Below are positions 7,935-16,157 of a DNA stretch of 64,000 nucleotides, piece by piece. How positions within the stretch are numbered: position 1 is the first letter of the stretch; every line of letters starts with the position of its first letter. The position numbers and the translations under genes are program-made. Under the pieces are notes generated by a model. That model was not told the origin of the DNA. It saw nothing but the letters and a program-made list of their open reading frames with translations, and made no database searches. Origin of the DNA: Gammaproteobacteria bacterium (lineage in GTDB: Bacteria; Pseudomonadota; Gammaproteobacteria; Steroidobacterales; Steroidobacteraceae); assembly GCA_013289615.1 (NCBI GenBank), contig JABCZO010000021.1:1-64000 (forward strand), in the 5' to 3' direction.

Positions 7935-10160
7935 CTAGTTCTGCGCCGCCCCGATCTCGAAGCAGCAGTGAATGCGCGGATTGCGCTCGAAATCAAATGG
8001 CAGCGTCTGCGCCGAAATGTCCCTGACCTGCCAGCGCTGCGCGAGTGCCGGTTCCGGACGAAAACGCTGGGCGTTGGTCGAGAACAGCAGCAGGCCACCC
8101 GGCGCGAGCAGCTGCATGCACAGCTCGATCAGTTCGGGATGATCGCGCTGGACGTCGAGCACCCCCTGCATGCGCTTGGAATTGGAGAACGTCGGCGGAT
8201 CGAGAAAGATCAGGTCGAATACCGGGGCGCCGTTCGCGCGCCGTTGCACTGCCTCGCGCAGCCACGCGAAGCAATCGGCACGCTCGAGCCGGTGCTGCGC
8301 GCAATCCAGGCCGTTGAGCTTGAAGTTCTGCGCCGCCCAGTCCAGATAGCTGTTCGAAAGGTCGACGCTGAGCGTGCTGCGCGCTCCGCCGCTGGCCGCA
8401 TAGACCGTGGCGCTCGCCGTGTAGCAGAACAGATTCAGAAACCGCGCACCGCGCGCGCGCTCACGCAGTCGCGCGCGTGTCAGGCGCTGATCGAGAAACA
8501 GCCCGGTATCCAGGTAGTCATCCAGATTCACCAGAAACCTCAGGCCGCCCTCTTCGACCGTGAGTGTTCGCTGCTCCCCACTGGATGCCGGGGTGGCGGC
8601 GGCCGGGGTGGCCGGCTGGCGCTGGTATTGCTCTGAACCGCTCTGGCGCCGGCGCAGCCGCAGATGAATGCGCTCCGGCGGTATCTGCAGTACGCGCGGC
8701 AGGCTCGACAGCGCCTCGCGCCGCCGCCGCCGCGCCGCATCCACATCGACGCTCGCCGGCGCGGCATACTCCTGCACGTGCAGGTGCACCTCGTCGGTCG
8801 CCGCCGCCGCGTAGCGGTCGATCGCAAACGAATATTCCGGCATGTCGGCGTCGTACAGGCGGTAGCAGCTCACCTGCGCGCGCTGCGCCAGCCTGGCCAG
8901 GCGCTTGAGGTTCTTACCCAGGCGGTTGGCGAACATCTGCGCGCCGGGGCTGGCCGCAGCCTCGGCCTGCTGTTGCTGCCGCCGTACCTCGACATCTTCG
9001 GCGCCCGGCGCGCCCAGGTCGATGCGCAGCAGCCTGACGGCAATCGCCCCGTTCCACAGTTCGTGCACCCGATAGCTGCGCAGGCGCAGTTCGCGCGCGC
9101 TCTCTTGCCCGGCGCTCAATATCGCCGCATCCCAGCCGGCGAAGTGCTCGCGCAGATTGCGGCCAAGTTCGGCAAACACGCTGCGCGCCTGGGTGTCGTC
9201 CCCGAGCCGCTCGCCATAGGGCGGATTGGTGCAGATCAATCCGGGCGCATCGGTCAGCGGTCGCACGCTCGCGGCCGGGCGATGCTCAAAGCGGATCAGC
9301 GCCGTGACGCCCGCGCGCTGCGCATTCGCGGCGGCGATCGTGAGTGCGCGCTGATCGATATCGCTGCCGCGAATCACGCTGGCGACCGCGGGCAGCGCGC
9401 GCTCCCGGGCCTCGGTCTTCAGGTGCTGCCATAGCGCTGCGTCGTGCCCCTTCCAGCCGAGAAAACCGAAGTATTCACGCTGTAGTCCCGGTGCGCGCCG
9501 CGCGGCGATCATGGCGGCTTCGATTACCAGCGTGCCGGATCCGCACATAGGATCCAGGAACTCGGCGCTGCGCTCGGCGGCCTCAGGCCAGTGCGCGCGC
9601 AGCAGCACGCCGGCCGCCAGGTTCTCGCGCAGCGGGGCTTCGCCGGCCTCGGTGCGATAGCCGCGGCGATGCAAGCCCTCTCCGGCCAGGTCGAGCGACA
9701 GCGTCACATGCGTCCCGTTGGCGTGCGCATGCAGACGTACTGCCGGCCGTGACGGTTCCACGTCCGGCCGGGTGCCGGTGTCCTCGCGCAGGCGGTCGCA
9801 GATCCCGTCTTTCAGTCGCAGCGCGCCGTAATGGCTGTGGGTAATGGTCGGGTGGCTGCCGGTAAACTCGCAGGCGATGCTGCGCGCCGGGTCGATGTGC
9901 GCGCTCCAGTCGAAGGCTTGCACCCGGGCGTGGAACTGGTCGCTGTTCGCGGCTTCAAATTCGGTGAGTTGCAGCAGTACGCGACTCGCGGTACGCGACC
10001 ACAGGCAGGCCCGATATCCGGTCTCGAGCGTGCCGCTAAAGATAACGCTCAGGCCGCGTTCGCGCGCATCCTGCGCGCCGCACGACGCAAGTTCACGCGC
10101 CAGCAGGTCTGCCAGGCCACGCGGCACCGTGGCGACGAAGGCATGCTCGGCAGCGCTCAA
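7935..10160 (-). CDS. rlmL: Bifunctional 23S rRNA methyltransferase RlmKL (m2G2445 / m7G2069)
   Basis: One polypeptide with two methyltransferases that modify 23S rRNA at G2445 (N2) and G2069 (N7). The N-terminal half has a THUMP domain (about residues 50-160), then SAM motif DPMCGSGT (203-210) and catalytic NPPYGERL (312-319). The C-terminal half is RlmK: DTGLFLDQR, FLNLFCYTASATVYAA and FLDPPTFSNSK near residue 655. At 741 residues it is a little longer than the E. coli protein (702), partly from an Ala/Pro linker around residue 525. It starts with TTG, inside the TGA stop of puuC, so the two genes are translationally coupled. The fused form is characteristic of gammaproteobacteria. Confidence 0.95.
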   Translation of the reverse strand: MSAAEHAFVATVPRGLADLLARELASCGAQDARERGLSVIFSGTLETGYRACLWSRTASRVLLQLTEFEAANSDQFHARVQAFDWSAHIDPARSIACEFTGSHPTITHSHYGALRLKDGICDRLREDTGTRPDVEPSRPAVRLHAHANGTHVTLSLDLAGEGLHRRGYRTEAGEAPLRENLAAGVLLRAHWPEAAERSAEFLDPMCGSGTLVIEAAMIAARRAPGLQREYFGFLGWKGHDAALWQHLKTEARERALPAVASVIRGSDIDQRALTIAAANAQRAGVTALIRFEHRPAASVRPLTDAPGLICTNPPYGERLGDDTQARSVFAELGRNLREHFAGWDAAILSAGQESARELRLRSYRVHELWNGAIAVRLLRIDLGAPGAEDVEVRRQQQQAEAAASPGAQMFANRLGKNLKRLARLAQRAQVSCYRLYDADMPEYSFAIDRYAAAATDEVHLHVQEYAAPASVDVDAARRRRREALSSLPRVLQIPPERIHLRLRRRQSGSEQYQRQPATPAAATPASSGEQRTLTVEEGGLRFLVNLDDYLDTGLFLDQRLTRARLRERARGARFLNLFCYTASATVYAASGGARSTLSVDLSNSYLDWAAQNFKLNGLDCAQHRLERADCFAWLREAVQRRANGAPVFDLIFLDPPTFSNSKRMQGVLDVQRDHPELIELCMQLLAPGGLLLFSTNAQRFRPEPALAQRWQVRDISAQTLPFDFERNPRIHCCFEIGAAQN

Positions 10161-11665
10161 GCCAGATCGATCCAGGTGGTCTTGAGCTCGGTGTACTTAT
10201 CGAAGGCGTGCAGCGACTTGTCGCGGCCGAAGCCCGACTGCTTGAACCCGCCAAATGGAACCGTGATGTCCTCGGCGTCGTAGCAATTGACATACACCAC
10301 GCCGGCGCGCAGCGCGCGTGCGGCACGATGCGCGGTGGTGATGTCGCGCGTCCAGATCGCCGCGGCCAGGCCGTAACTGCTGTCATTGGCGATGTGCAGA
10401 GCCTGGTCCAGATCGCGGAAACTCAAGGTAGACAACACCGGCCCGAAGATCTCCTCGCGCGCAATGCGCATCTGCGGCTGCACCCCATCGAATATGGTCG
10501 GCTCGATGTAGTAGCCGCCGCTGCCCTGGCGCACGCGTTCGCCGCCGAGCGCAACCCGTGCGCCTTCGTTTCGGCCTGCGGCGATGTAGTCCATCACCCG
10601 CAGCGTCTGGCTCTCGTCCACCATCGCGCCGAGCGTGGTCTGCGGATCAAGCGGATCCCCGGGCGCCATGCTGCGGCCGATGCGGCTGATTTCCTGCAGC
10701 AGCGGCTCGCGTACCGATTCCTGCACCAGCAGTCGCGAACCGGCCGAGCACATCTCGCCCTGATTGAAGAAGATCGCCGCCGCCGCCGCCCGCGCGGCGC
10801 GCGCCAGATCCGGATAGTCCGCCATCACGATGTTCGGCGACTTGCCGCCGCACTCGAGTGATACGCGCTTGAGATTGGACTGCGCCGCGAACTGCATCAC
10901 CGCCTTGCCGGTGGCCGTGGACCCGGTGAATGCGATGGCATCCACGTCCATGTGCGACGCCAGCGCCTTGCCGGCGGTCGGGCCATAGCCGGGCACGACA
11001 TTGAACACGCCGGGCGGCAGCCCGGCTGCCAGCGCCAGTTCGCCCAGCCGGATTGCGCTGAGCGGCGACTTCTCCGAGGGCTTGAGCACCAGTGAATTGC
11101 CCGCGGCCAGCACCGGGCCGATCTTCCAGGCCGCCATCAGCATCGGGAAATTCCACGGCACGATCGCGCCCACCACACCCATTGGCTCGCGCGTCACCAG
11201 CGCCAGGCTCCCAGGTCCGGTCGGCGCCACCTGGTCATAGATCTTGTCGATCGCCTCGGCGTACCAGCGCAGGCAGCGCACCGTGGCGGCGACATCGACA
11301 TTGATGCTGTCGCGAATCGGCTTGCCGACATCCAGGGTCTCGAGCAGCGCCAGCTCCAGCGTCGCCTGTTCTACCAGTTCGGCGAACCGTAACAGCACCC
11401 GCTTGCGCTCGGCCGGCGCTCGATCCGCCCAGTCGCGGCGCTCGAAGGCGGCGCGCGCTGCTGCCACTGCGGCATCGATATCCGGCGTGTCGCAGGCAGC
11501 CACCGCCGCCAGTACGCGCCCGTCGATCGGGCTGACACAATCGAAGGTAGCCCCGGAACTGGCAGGTTTGAGGGCGCCGTTGATCAGCGCCAGGCCTACC
11601 GGCCGTACGGCGCGTGAGCGCGCGTGCCAGCTCTGCGCGCTTCCCAGGTTTTGCGAATCGTTCAT
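10157..11665 (-). CDS. puuC: Gamma-glutamyl-gamma-aminobutyraldehyde dehydrogenase, PuuC-like
   Basis: NAD(P)-dependent aldehyde dehydrogenase for the third Puu step, oxidising gamma-glutamyl-aminobutyraldehyde to gamma-glutamyl-GABA. The 502 residues show PWNFPMLMAAWKIGPVLAAGN, the cofactor motif FTGSTATGK (246-254), general base E271 in LECGGKS, and nucleophile C306 in NQGEMCSAG. The C-terminal FGGFKQSGFGRDKSLHA and TELKTTWI follow PuuC closely. It stands about 2.5 kb from puuB on the other strand and is co-transcribed with rlmKL, which is unusual. Related enzymes act on betaine or phenyl aldehydes, but the puu genes nearby make the PuuC role the best reading. Confidence 0.88.
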   Translation of the reverse strand: MNDSQNLGSAQSWHARSRAVRPVGLALINGALKPASSGATFDCVSPIDGRVLAAVAACDTPDIDAAVAAARAAFERRDWADRAPAERKRVLLRFAELVEQATLELALLETLDVGKPIRDSINVDVAATVRCLRWYAEAIDKIYDQVAPTGPGSLALVTREPMGVVGAIVPWNFPMLMAAWKIGPVLAAGNSLVLKPSEKSPLSAIRLGELALAAGLPPGVFNVVPGYGPTAGKALASHMDVDAIAFTGSTATGKAVMQFAAQSNLKRVSLECGGKSPNIVMADYPDLARAARAAAAAIFFNQGEMCSAGSRLLVQESVREPLLQEISRIGRSMAPGDPLDPQTTLGAMVDESQTLRVMDYIAAGRNEGARVALGGERVRQGSGGYYIEPTIFDGVQPQMRIAREEIFGPVLSTLSFRDLDQALHIANDSSYGLAAAIWTRDITTAHRAARALRAGVVYVNCYDAEDITVPFGGFKQSGFGRDKSLHAFDKYTELKTTWIDLA

Positions 11666-11852
11666 AGGGGCGCCAATCTGGCGCCGCGGTTACGGCCTGT
11701 CAATTGCAGGAATTCCGCCCATATCCTGCCCTGTTACATCGTGCATTTGCCATATGCCATGAACGTTCATCGGTAATTCACTGGAATGCAACGGAATTGT
11801 CATTCGAGAGCCCAAGACTAAGTACCCGGCTCCAGGACCCAACGAGGCTTGC

Positions 11853-12659
11853 ATGCAGTCTGGCCCTCGACCGGCTATCCAGGTACGCACCGCTTTCATC
11901 TCCGACATTCACCTCGGTTCGCGCGATTGCCGCGCCGACCTGGTGCTCGACTTTCTGCATCGGGTCCAACCCGAGCAGCTGATCCTGGTAGGCGACATCA
12001 TCGATATCTGGAGCCTGCGCCGCAGCTTCTACTGGCCGCAGTCACACAGCGACGTGCTGCGCACGATCCTCGGCAAGACCAAGTACGGCACGCGTGTGAT
12101 CTACGTGCCCGGTAACCACGACGAGCAATTCCGCCAGGTCTGCGGCATCAGCTTCGGCAACCTGGAAATGCACCGCGAATACGTTCATGAAACCCTGCGC
12201 GGACAGCAACTGCTGGTGATGCACGGTGATGAATTCGACGGCGCGGTGCGATGCAATCGCTGGCTGCTCGCCCTCGGCTCCGGCCTGTATGACGTCGTGC
12301 TGGGAATGAACCGCGCGCTCAATGCGCTGCGGCATCGATTTGGTTACGGCTACTGGTCGCTGGCCGGTTACCTCAAGAGTCGGGTCGGCAATGCGATGAG
12401 CTACGTGCGCAGCTTCGAGGCTGCTGCCGCGCACGCCGCGCGCCGTCGCGGCCTGGATGGCATCGTCTGCGGCCATATCCATCGGCCCGAGATGGCCGAC
12501 ATCGGCGGCGTGCTCTACTGCAATGACGGCGACTGGGTCGACAGCTGCTCCGCGCTGGTTGAAACGCGCACCGGCGAGCTCGAGCTGTGGCATTGGACCG
12601 ACGCCGATCGCGAGATGCCGCTGCCGCAGCGGGTGCGAACCGAGGCACGCGCCGCATAG
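11853..12659 (+). CDS. LpxH-like metallophosphoesterase (UDP-2,3-diacylglucosamine diphosphatase family)
   Basis: Calcineurin-type phosphoesterase with every metal-binding motif in order: FISDIHLGS (D18, H20), LVGDIIDIW, VPGNHDEQF, MHGDEFDGA and CGHIHRPEM. This pattern and the length of 268 residues fit the COG2908 group, which includes LpxH, the lipid A enzyme that hydrolyses UDP-diacylglucosamine to lipid X. It differs from canonical LpxH by its larger insert around RFGYGYWSLAGYLKSRVGNA, so it may belong to the LpxH2-like branch whose role is less certain. The ATG at 11853 has GAGG five bases before it. It stands alone, 187 bases from the divergent puuC gene. Confidence 0.8.
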   Translation: MQSGPRPAIQVRTAFISDIHLGSRDCRADLVLDFLHRVQPEQLILVGDIIDIWSLRRSFYWPQSHSDVLRTILGKTKYGTRVIYVPGNHDEQFRQVCGISFGNLEMHREYVHETLRGQQLLVMHGDEFDGAVRCNRWLLALGSGLYDVVLGMNRALNALRHRFGYGYWSLAGYLKSRVGNAMSYVRSFEAAAAHAARRRGLDGIVCGHIHRPEMADIGGVLYCNDGDWVDSCSALVETRTGELELWHWTDADREMPLPQRVRTEARAA

Positions 12660-12685
12660 CCTGCGCCACCCCGCAAGGCAAGTCT

Positions 12686-13507
12686 TTAATCAGCCGGTGG
12701 CAAGCCAAGCGATGCGCGCAGGCTCGAGCGCGCCTGTTGCAGCTCGCGTCGCACTGCCGGATCCTGCAGCAGCAGCTGAGCGCCCAGGGTGCCGGCAATT
12801 CGCCCGGCCTCAAGGTCGGTGGGAAAATGTGCGCCCACCACCATCCTCGAATGGTCGTAATCGCGGTTACGTGCAAACAGCGCCTCGCGCTTCTCGGGTA
12901 CCATCTCGGCCAGCAGAATCGCGCAAATGGTGCCGAATGTGGCGTGACCGCTCGGATATGAAGAGTGCGCGATTTCGTCGGCGGGTTTTTCTTTCTCGGC
13001 CTTGACTTTTCCGCCCATGGCGATCTCGGGCGTCAGCTTCGATTGCGGCGCCATGTCGCCAAGGCGCTCCACCTCGGCGCTATAGGCGTACGGCCGGGCG
13101 CGTTTCCAGTACCGCTTCGCCGGTGCTGAAATCAACGCGCCTTTATGCGCCGACTGGTCCAGGAATTCGAGCAGCTTGGAATTGCTGTTCGACGTCAGGT
13201 CGTCGCCGAGCGCGTCCGAAAAACGTCCGCAACTCTGCTGCACGTCGGCCACCGCATGTAGCAGCGTGCCGTCGGCGTGCGCAGTGCGCTGCGCCTCGAG
13301 CACCGCCTGCAGGTCGGCCTGCTGCGCGGGCGAGTCCGGTGTTGGCGGCGGTGGCAACAGCGCGACGATATCAATCTGCGAGGCAAGCGGATAATGCGGT
13401 CCGCTCGCCGCAGCCGGCGACGCAGCCGGCGACGGCTGCGGCGCCCACACAACCATTATGGCGACGCAGACCCCTGGCAAGCCCCGGCGAACAATTTTCC
13501 TGGTCAT
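12686..13507 (-). CDS. Exported class A acid phosphatase / PAP2-family phosphatase
   Basis: Secreted phosphomonoesterase of the vanadium-haloperoxidase fold. The three catalytic blocks are intact: K131xxxxxxR138P (KRYWKRARP), PSGH at 185-188 within SSYPSGHATFG, and SRMVVGAHFPTD at 220-231, which supplies the nucleophilic histidine region. The N terminus (MTRKIVRRGLPGVCVAIMVVW) is a signal peptide, so the enzyme works in the periplasm. ATG 13507 is chosen over an in-frame TTG 12 bases upstream, which sits too close to the GGAG. It follows the Nudix gene by four bases, suggesting one transcript. The natural substrate is unknown; class A enzymes hydrolyse many phosphate monoesters. Confidence 0.88.
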   Translation of the reverse strand: MTRKIVRRGLPGVCVAIMVVWAPQPSPAASPAAASGPHYPLASQIDIVALLPPPPTPDSPAQQADLQAVLEAQRTAHADGTLLHAVADVQQSCGRFSDALGDDLTSNSNSKLLEFLDQSAHKGALISAPAKRYWKRARPYAYSAEVERLGDMAPQSKLTPEIAMGGKVKAEKEKPADEIAHSSYPSGHATFGTICAILLAEMVPEKREALFARNRDYDHSRMVVGAHFPTDLEAGRIAGTLGAQLLLQDPAVRRELQQARSSLRASLGLPPAD

Positions 13508-13511
13508 CGGA

Positions 13512-14135
13512 TCAGTCAAACTCCGTCATCAGTTGCGGACTGCGCCAGTGCTCATACATGCGCCCGATCTGCTCCGGAGTAACACGGCCCAGTGATAATT
13601 GCGGCAGTTTATCCAGCGCGAAGAATTCCACTGCACTGGTCTCTATGCTCGGGCTCGCCTCCCCTCCGATCAACTCGCAAATGAAGAAGAACTTGTAGAT
13701 CGAATAGGGATGGCTGGCCGCCTGACGCTGTCGTCGGTAGTCCCAGACCGCGGCGAGCTTTACTGCCCGGGCCTGGAACCCGGATTCTTCCTGGATTTCA
13801 CGCTCGACGCATTCCCTGGCCGATTGATTGACATCCCCCCAGCCACCCGGCAGCGTCCAGTAGCCATCGCTGATCTCCCGCACCAGCAGGATCCGGCCGC
13901 CGCGGAACACGGCTCCGCGCACGTCCACCTTGGGAGTCGGATAGCCGAGGTCCTGGTCGAACAGGGCGCTGATGCGCTCCACCGGCGCACCGGAGCCGGC
14001 CGCCAGCATCGCCACGGCAATCGCGCGCAGCCGCCGATAGCGCTCGACGTCATACCGGTCGTTCGAAAAAGTAAGGCCGGTCTGCGCGATGGCCTGCAGT
14101 TCTCTCGCCCACAGCAGCCATTTCGGATCATCCAT
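13512..14135 (-). CDS. Nudix hydrolase with N-terminal Nudix_hydro_N-type domain
   Basis: Pyrophosphohydrolase of the Nudix family. The N-terminal 60 residues (WLLWARELQAIAQTGLTFSND, then YRRLRAIAVAML) match the helical domain found on ADP-ribose/nucleoside-diphosphate-sugar type Nudix enzymes. The Nudix box around residues 98-120 reads GGWGDVNQSARECVEREIQEESG. The metal-binding REIQEE core is intact, while the upstream position that is usually Glu is Asp, a mild departure. The length of 207 residues is normal. AAGGG lies about eight bases before the ATG. The substrate cannot be inferred. It is first in a two-gene unit with the acid phosphatase. Confidence 0.85.
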   Translation of the reverse strand: MDDPKWLLWARELQAIAQTGLTFSNDRYDVERYRRLRAIAVAMLAAGSGAPVERISALFDQDLGYPTPKVDVRGAVFRGGRILLVREISDGYWTLPGGWGDVNQSARECVEREIQEESGFQARAVKLAAVWDYRRQRQAASHPYSIYKFFFICELIGGEASPSIETSAVEFFALDKLPQLSLGRVTPEQIGRMYEHWRSPQLMTEFD

Positions 14136-14217
14136 CGCATCACCCTTGGCGTTCCCGCGACTGTAGCAGTAGAGTCATCGCCGGTACCAACCGCCGCGCG
14201 ATTTCAGGAGCGACTAT

Positions 14218-14655
14218 ATGAAGCGAACCGCATCGGCTATCTGGTCGGGCGATCTCAAGAGCGGCCACGGGGCGCTCGCGACCCACAGCGGTGTGCTCAA
14301 GGATACTCCGTACAGTTTTGCAACGCGGTTCGAGGGCGCGCAGGGCACCAACCCGGAGGAACTGATTGCCGCGGCCCACGCCGGCTGCTTCACGATGGCG
14401 CTGTCCGCAACTCTCGGCAAAGCGGGATTCACGCCAAAGCGCCTGGCGACGCAGGCCACCGTATCGCTGGAACTGGTCGGCGGCAACTTCAGCATTACCA
14501 GCGTGCATCTCGAGAACGAGGCCTGGGTGCCCGGCATCAGTGCGGAAAAATTCGCGCAGATCGCGGCCGATGCCAAGGCCAACTGTCCGGTCTCGCGCCT
14601 GCTGCGTGCCGAGATTTCGCTGCACGCCAAACTGGAACCCGGCGAAGGCCATTGA
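14218..14655 (+). CDS. osmC: OsmC-family peroxiredoxin
   Basis: Thiol-dependent peroxidase that reduces organic hydroperoxides. The two redox cysteines are visible in AAHAGCFTMALS (about residue 57) and AKANCPVSRLL (about 122), with the expected spacing, along with the OsmC opening (ASAIWSGDLKSGHG) and GTNPEELIAAAH. It has 145 residues, matching E. coli OsmC (143). CAGGAG is seven bases before the ATG. It is a single-gene unit, converging on fcl, with only five bases between the stops. Ohr is the closest alternative, but the first-cysteine context and N terminus favour OsmC. Confidence 0.92.
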   Translation: MKRTASAIWSGDLKSGHGALATHSGVLKDTPYSFATRFEGAQGTNPEELIAAAHAGCFTMALSATLGKAGFTPKRLATQATVSLELVGGNFSITSVHLENEAWVPGISAEKFAQIAADAKANCPVSRLLRAEISLHAKLEPGEGH

Positions 14656-14660
14656 GGCCG

Positions 14661-15599
14661 TTAGCGCCGCAGATGTTCCTGGTGCGCGCAGAACCATTCG
14701 TAGGTGGAAGCCAGCCCCGCGGCGAGCGTGATTTTTGGCTGCCAGCCCAGCGCGCTCAGCCGCGAGGTGTCGAGCAGCTTGCGCGGCGTGCCGTCGGGCT
14801 TTGATCGATCGAAGCGTACCTCGCCCTTGAATCCGACCGTGTCGGCAACCAGCTGCGCCAGCTCGGCGATGCTGACGTCCTTGCCCCAGCCGACGTTGAG
14901 CGGGGCCTCATCGCTATACTTCTGCATCAGGAAAACGCAGGCATCGGCCAGGTCATCCACATGCAGGAATTCGCGCCGCGGCGTGCCGCTGCCCCAGACT
15001 TCAACCGCGGCGGCCATTTTCAGCTTGGCCTCGTGGTATTTGCGGATCAGCGCCGGCAGCACGTGCGAGTCAACCAGGCTGAAATTGTCGCCGGGGCCGT
15101 ACAGGTTGGTCGGCATGGCGCAGATGGCGTCGAAACTGAACTCGCGGCGATAGGCCTGGCACATTTTCAGGCCGGCGATTTTCGCAATCGCGTACCACTG
15201 GTTGGTGGGTTCGAGTGCCCCGGTGAGCAGGCTGTCCTCCGGCATCGGCTGCGGCGCGAGTCGCGGATAGATACAGCTCGAACCCAGAAACAGCAGCTTG
15301 CGCGTGCCAAAGCGCTGCGCCGCGTCGATGATGTTGGTCTGTATCTGCAGGTTATCGCGCAGGAACTGTGCCGGGTGGCTGCGATTGGCCTCGATGCCGC
15401 CCACCTTTGCTGCCGCCAGGAACACGTACTGCGGCCGGTGCTCGGCGAAGAAACGCTCGACATCGGCTTGCCGCCGCAGATCGAGCTCCCGGTGCGTGCG
15501 CAGCAGCAGATGTTTCGCCCCGTCGGCACGCAGGCGGCGTGCGATCGCGGAACCTACCAGTCCGTTGTGCCCGGAAACATAGATGGGGGAGTCATACAT
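14661..15599 (-). CDS. fcl: GDP-L-fucose synthase
   Basis: NADPH-dependent epimerase/reductase that converts GDP-4-keto-6-deoxy-mannose to GDP-L-fucose for surface polysaccharide. The 312-residue extended SDR shows YVSGHNGLVGSAIARRL (residues 7-23, nucleotide fold), FLGSSCIYP, the catalytic pattern YAIAKIAG (YxxxK), and MPTNLYGPGDNF, all diagnostic of Fcl. No GDP-mannose dehydratase (gmd), which makes its substrate, is next to it. It starts on the minus strand 39 bases from the DUF1993 gene stop and may be transcribed with it. The intact active site suggests a functional enzyme that relies on gmd elsewhere. Confidence 0.93.
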   Translation of the reverse strand: MYDSPIYVSGHNGLVGSAIARRLRADGAKHLLLRTHRELDLRRQADVERFFAEHRPQYVFLAAAKVGGIEANRSHPAQFLRDNLQIQTNIIDAAQRFGTRKLLFLGSSCIYPRLAPQPMPEDSLLTGALEPTNQWYAIAKIAGLKMCQAYRREFSFDAICAMPTNLYGPGDNFSLVDSHVLPALIRKYHEAKLKMAAAVEVWGSGTPRREFLHVDDLADACVFLMQKYSDEAPLNVGWGKDVSIAELAQLVADTVGFKGEVRFDRSKPDGTPRKLLDTSRLSALGWQPKITLAAGLASTYEWFCAHQEHLRR

Positions 15600-15638
15600 T
15601 AGCCGCCATTATCACCCGTGGCCGCAGGCTCGATCGCC

Positions 15639-16157
15639 TCAACCGCTGCCGATGCTCCCCAGGTAGTCGCTCTTGCCGAGCTTGACGCCGCCGTGGCGCA
15701 GGATGCCGTAGACCATCGCGCTGTGAAAATAGACATTCGGCAGCACGAACGACTGCAGGTAGTCCCAGCCGCTGGTGAAATTCAGCGTGCTGTTCGGGAA
15801 TTTCAACACCACGGCGCGGCTCTCGGCGCCCTCGAGCTGGCGCGGCTCGAAGCCCTTGACGAACACCAGGGTCTTGTCGATGCGCTGCTTGAGCTCGGCA
15901 AAGCTCGCCTCGGTATCCTCGTACTTTGGCGCCTCGACGCCGGCCAGACGCGCCATGCAGCCCTTGGCGGTATCGGACACGACCTGCACCTGGCGCGTGA
16001 ACGCGAACATGTTCGGATACAGCCGCATTCCGAGCAGCACCGCCGGATCCAGCTTCTCGCTTTCCGCATGCAGCCGGCCCTTTTCCACGATAGCCGCCAC
16101 GTTGCTGAGTGCGCGGGACAGGACCGGGACCGAGGCATCATGGATAGACAGGCTCAT
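15639..16157 (-). CDS. DUF1993 family protein
   Basis: A 172-residue protein matching the DUF1993 family (DinB/YfiT-like helical fold) of unknown function. Typical segments are MSLSIHDASVPVLSRALSNV at the start, LDPAVLLGMRLYPNMFAFTRQV, and the C-terminal SGWDYLQSFVLPNVYFHSAM followed by YGILRHGGVKLGKSDYLG. ATG 16157 is preferred over an upstream in-frame codon because AGGGGG lies about eight bases before it. It overlaps the 3' end of the histidine kinase by 20 bases, making it the last gene of the RND-efflux/two-component operon. DUF1993 proteins are often bundled with stress genes, but no reaction is established. Confidence 0.85.
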   Translation of the reverse strand: MSLSIHDASVPVLSRALSNVAAIVEKGRLHAESEKLDPAVLLGMRLYPNMFAFTRQVQVVSDTAKGCMARLAGVEAPKYEDTEASFAELKQRIDKTLVFVKGFEPRQLEGAESRAVVLKFPNSTLNFTSGWDYLQSFVLPNVYFHSAMVYGILRHGGVKLGKSDYLGSIGSG

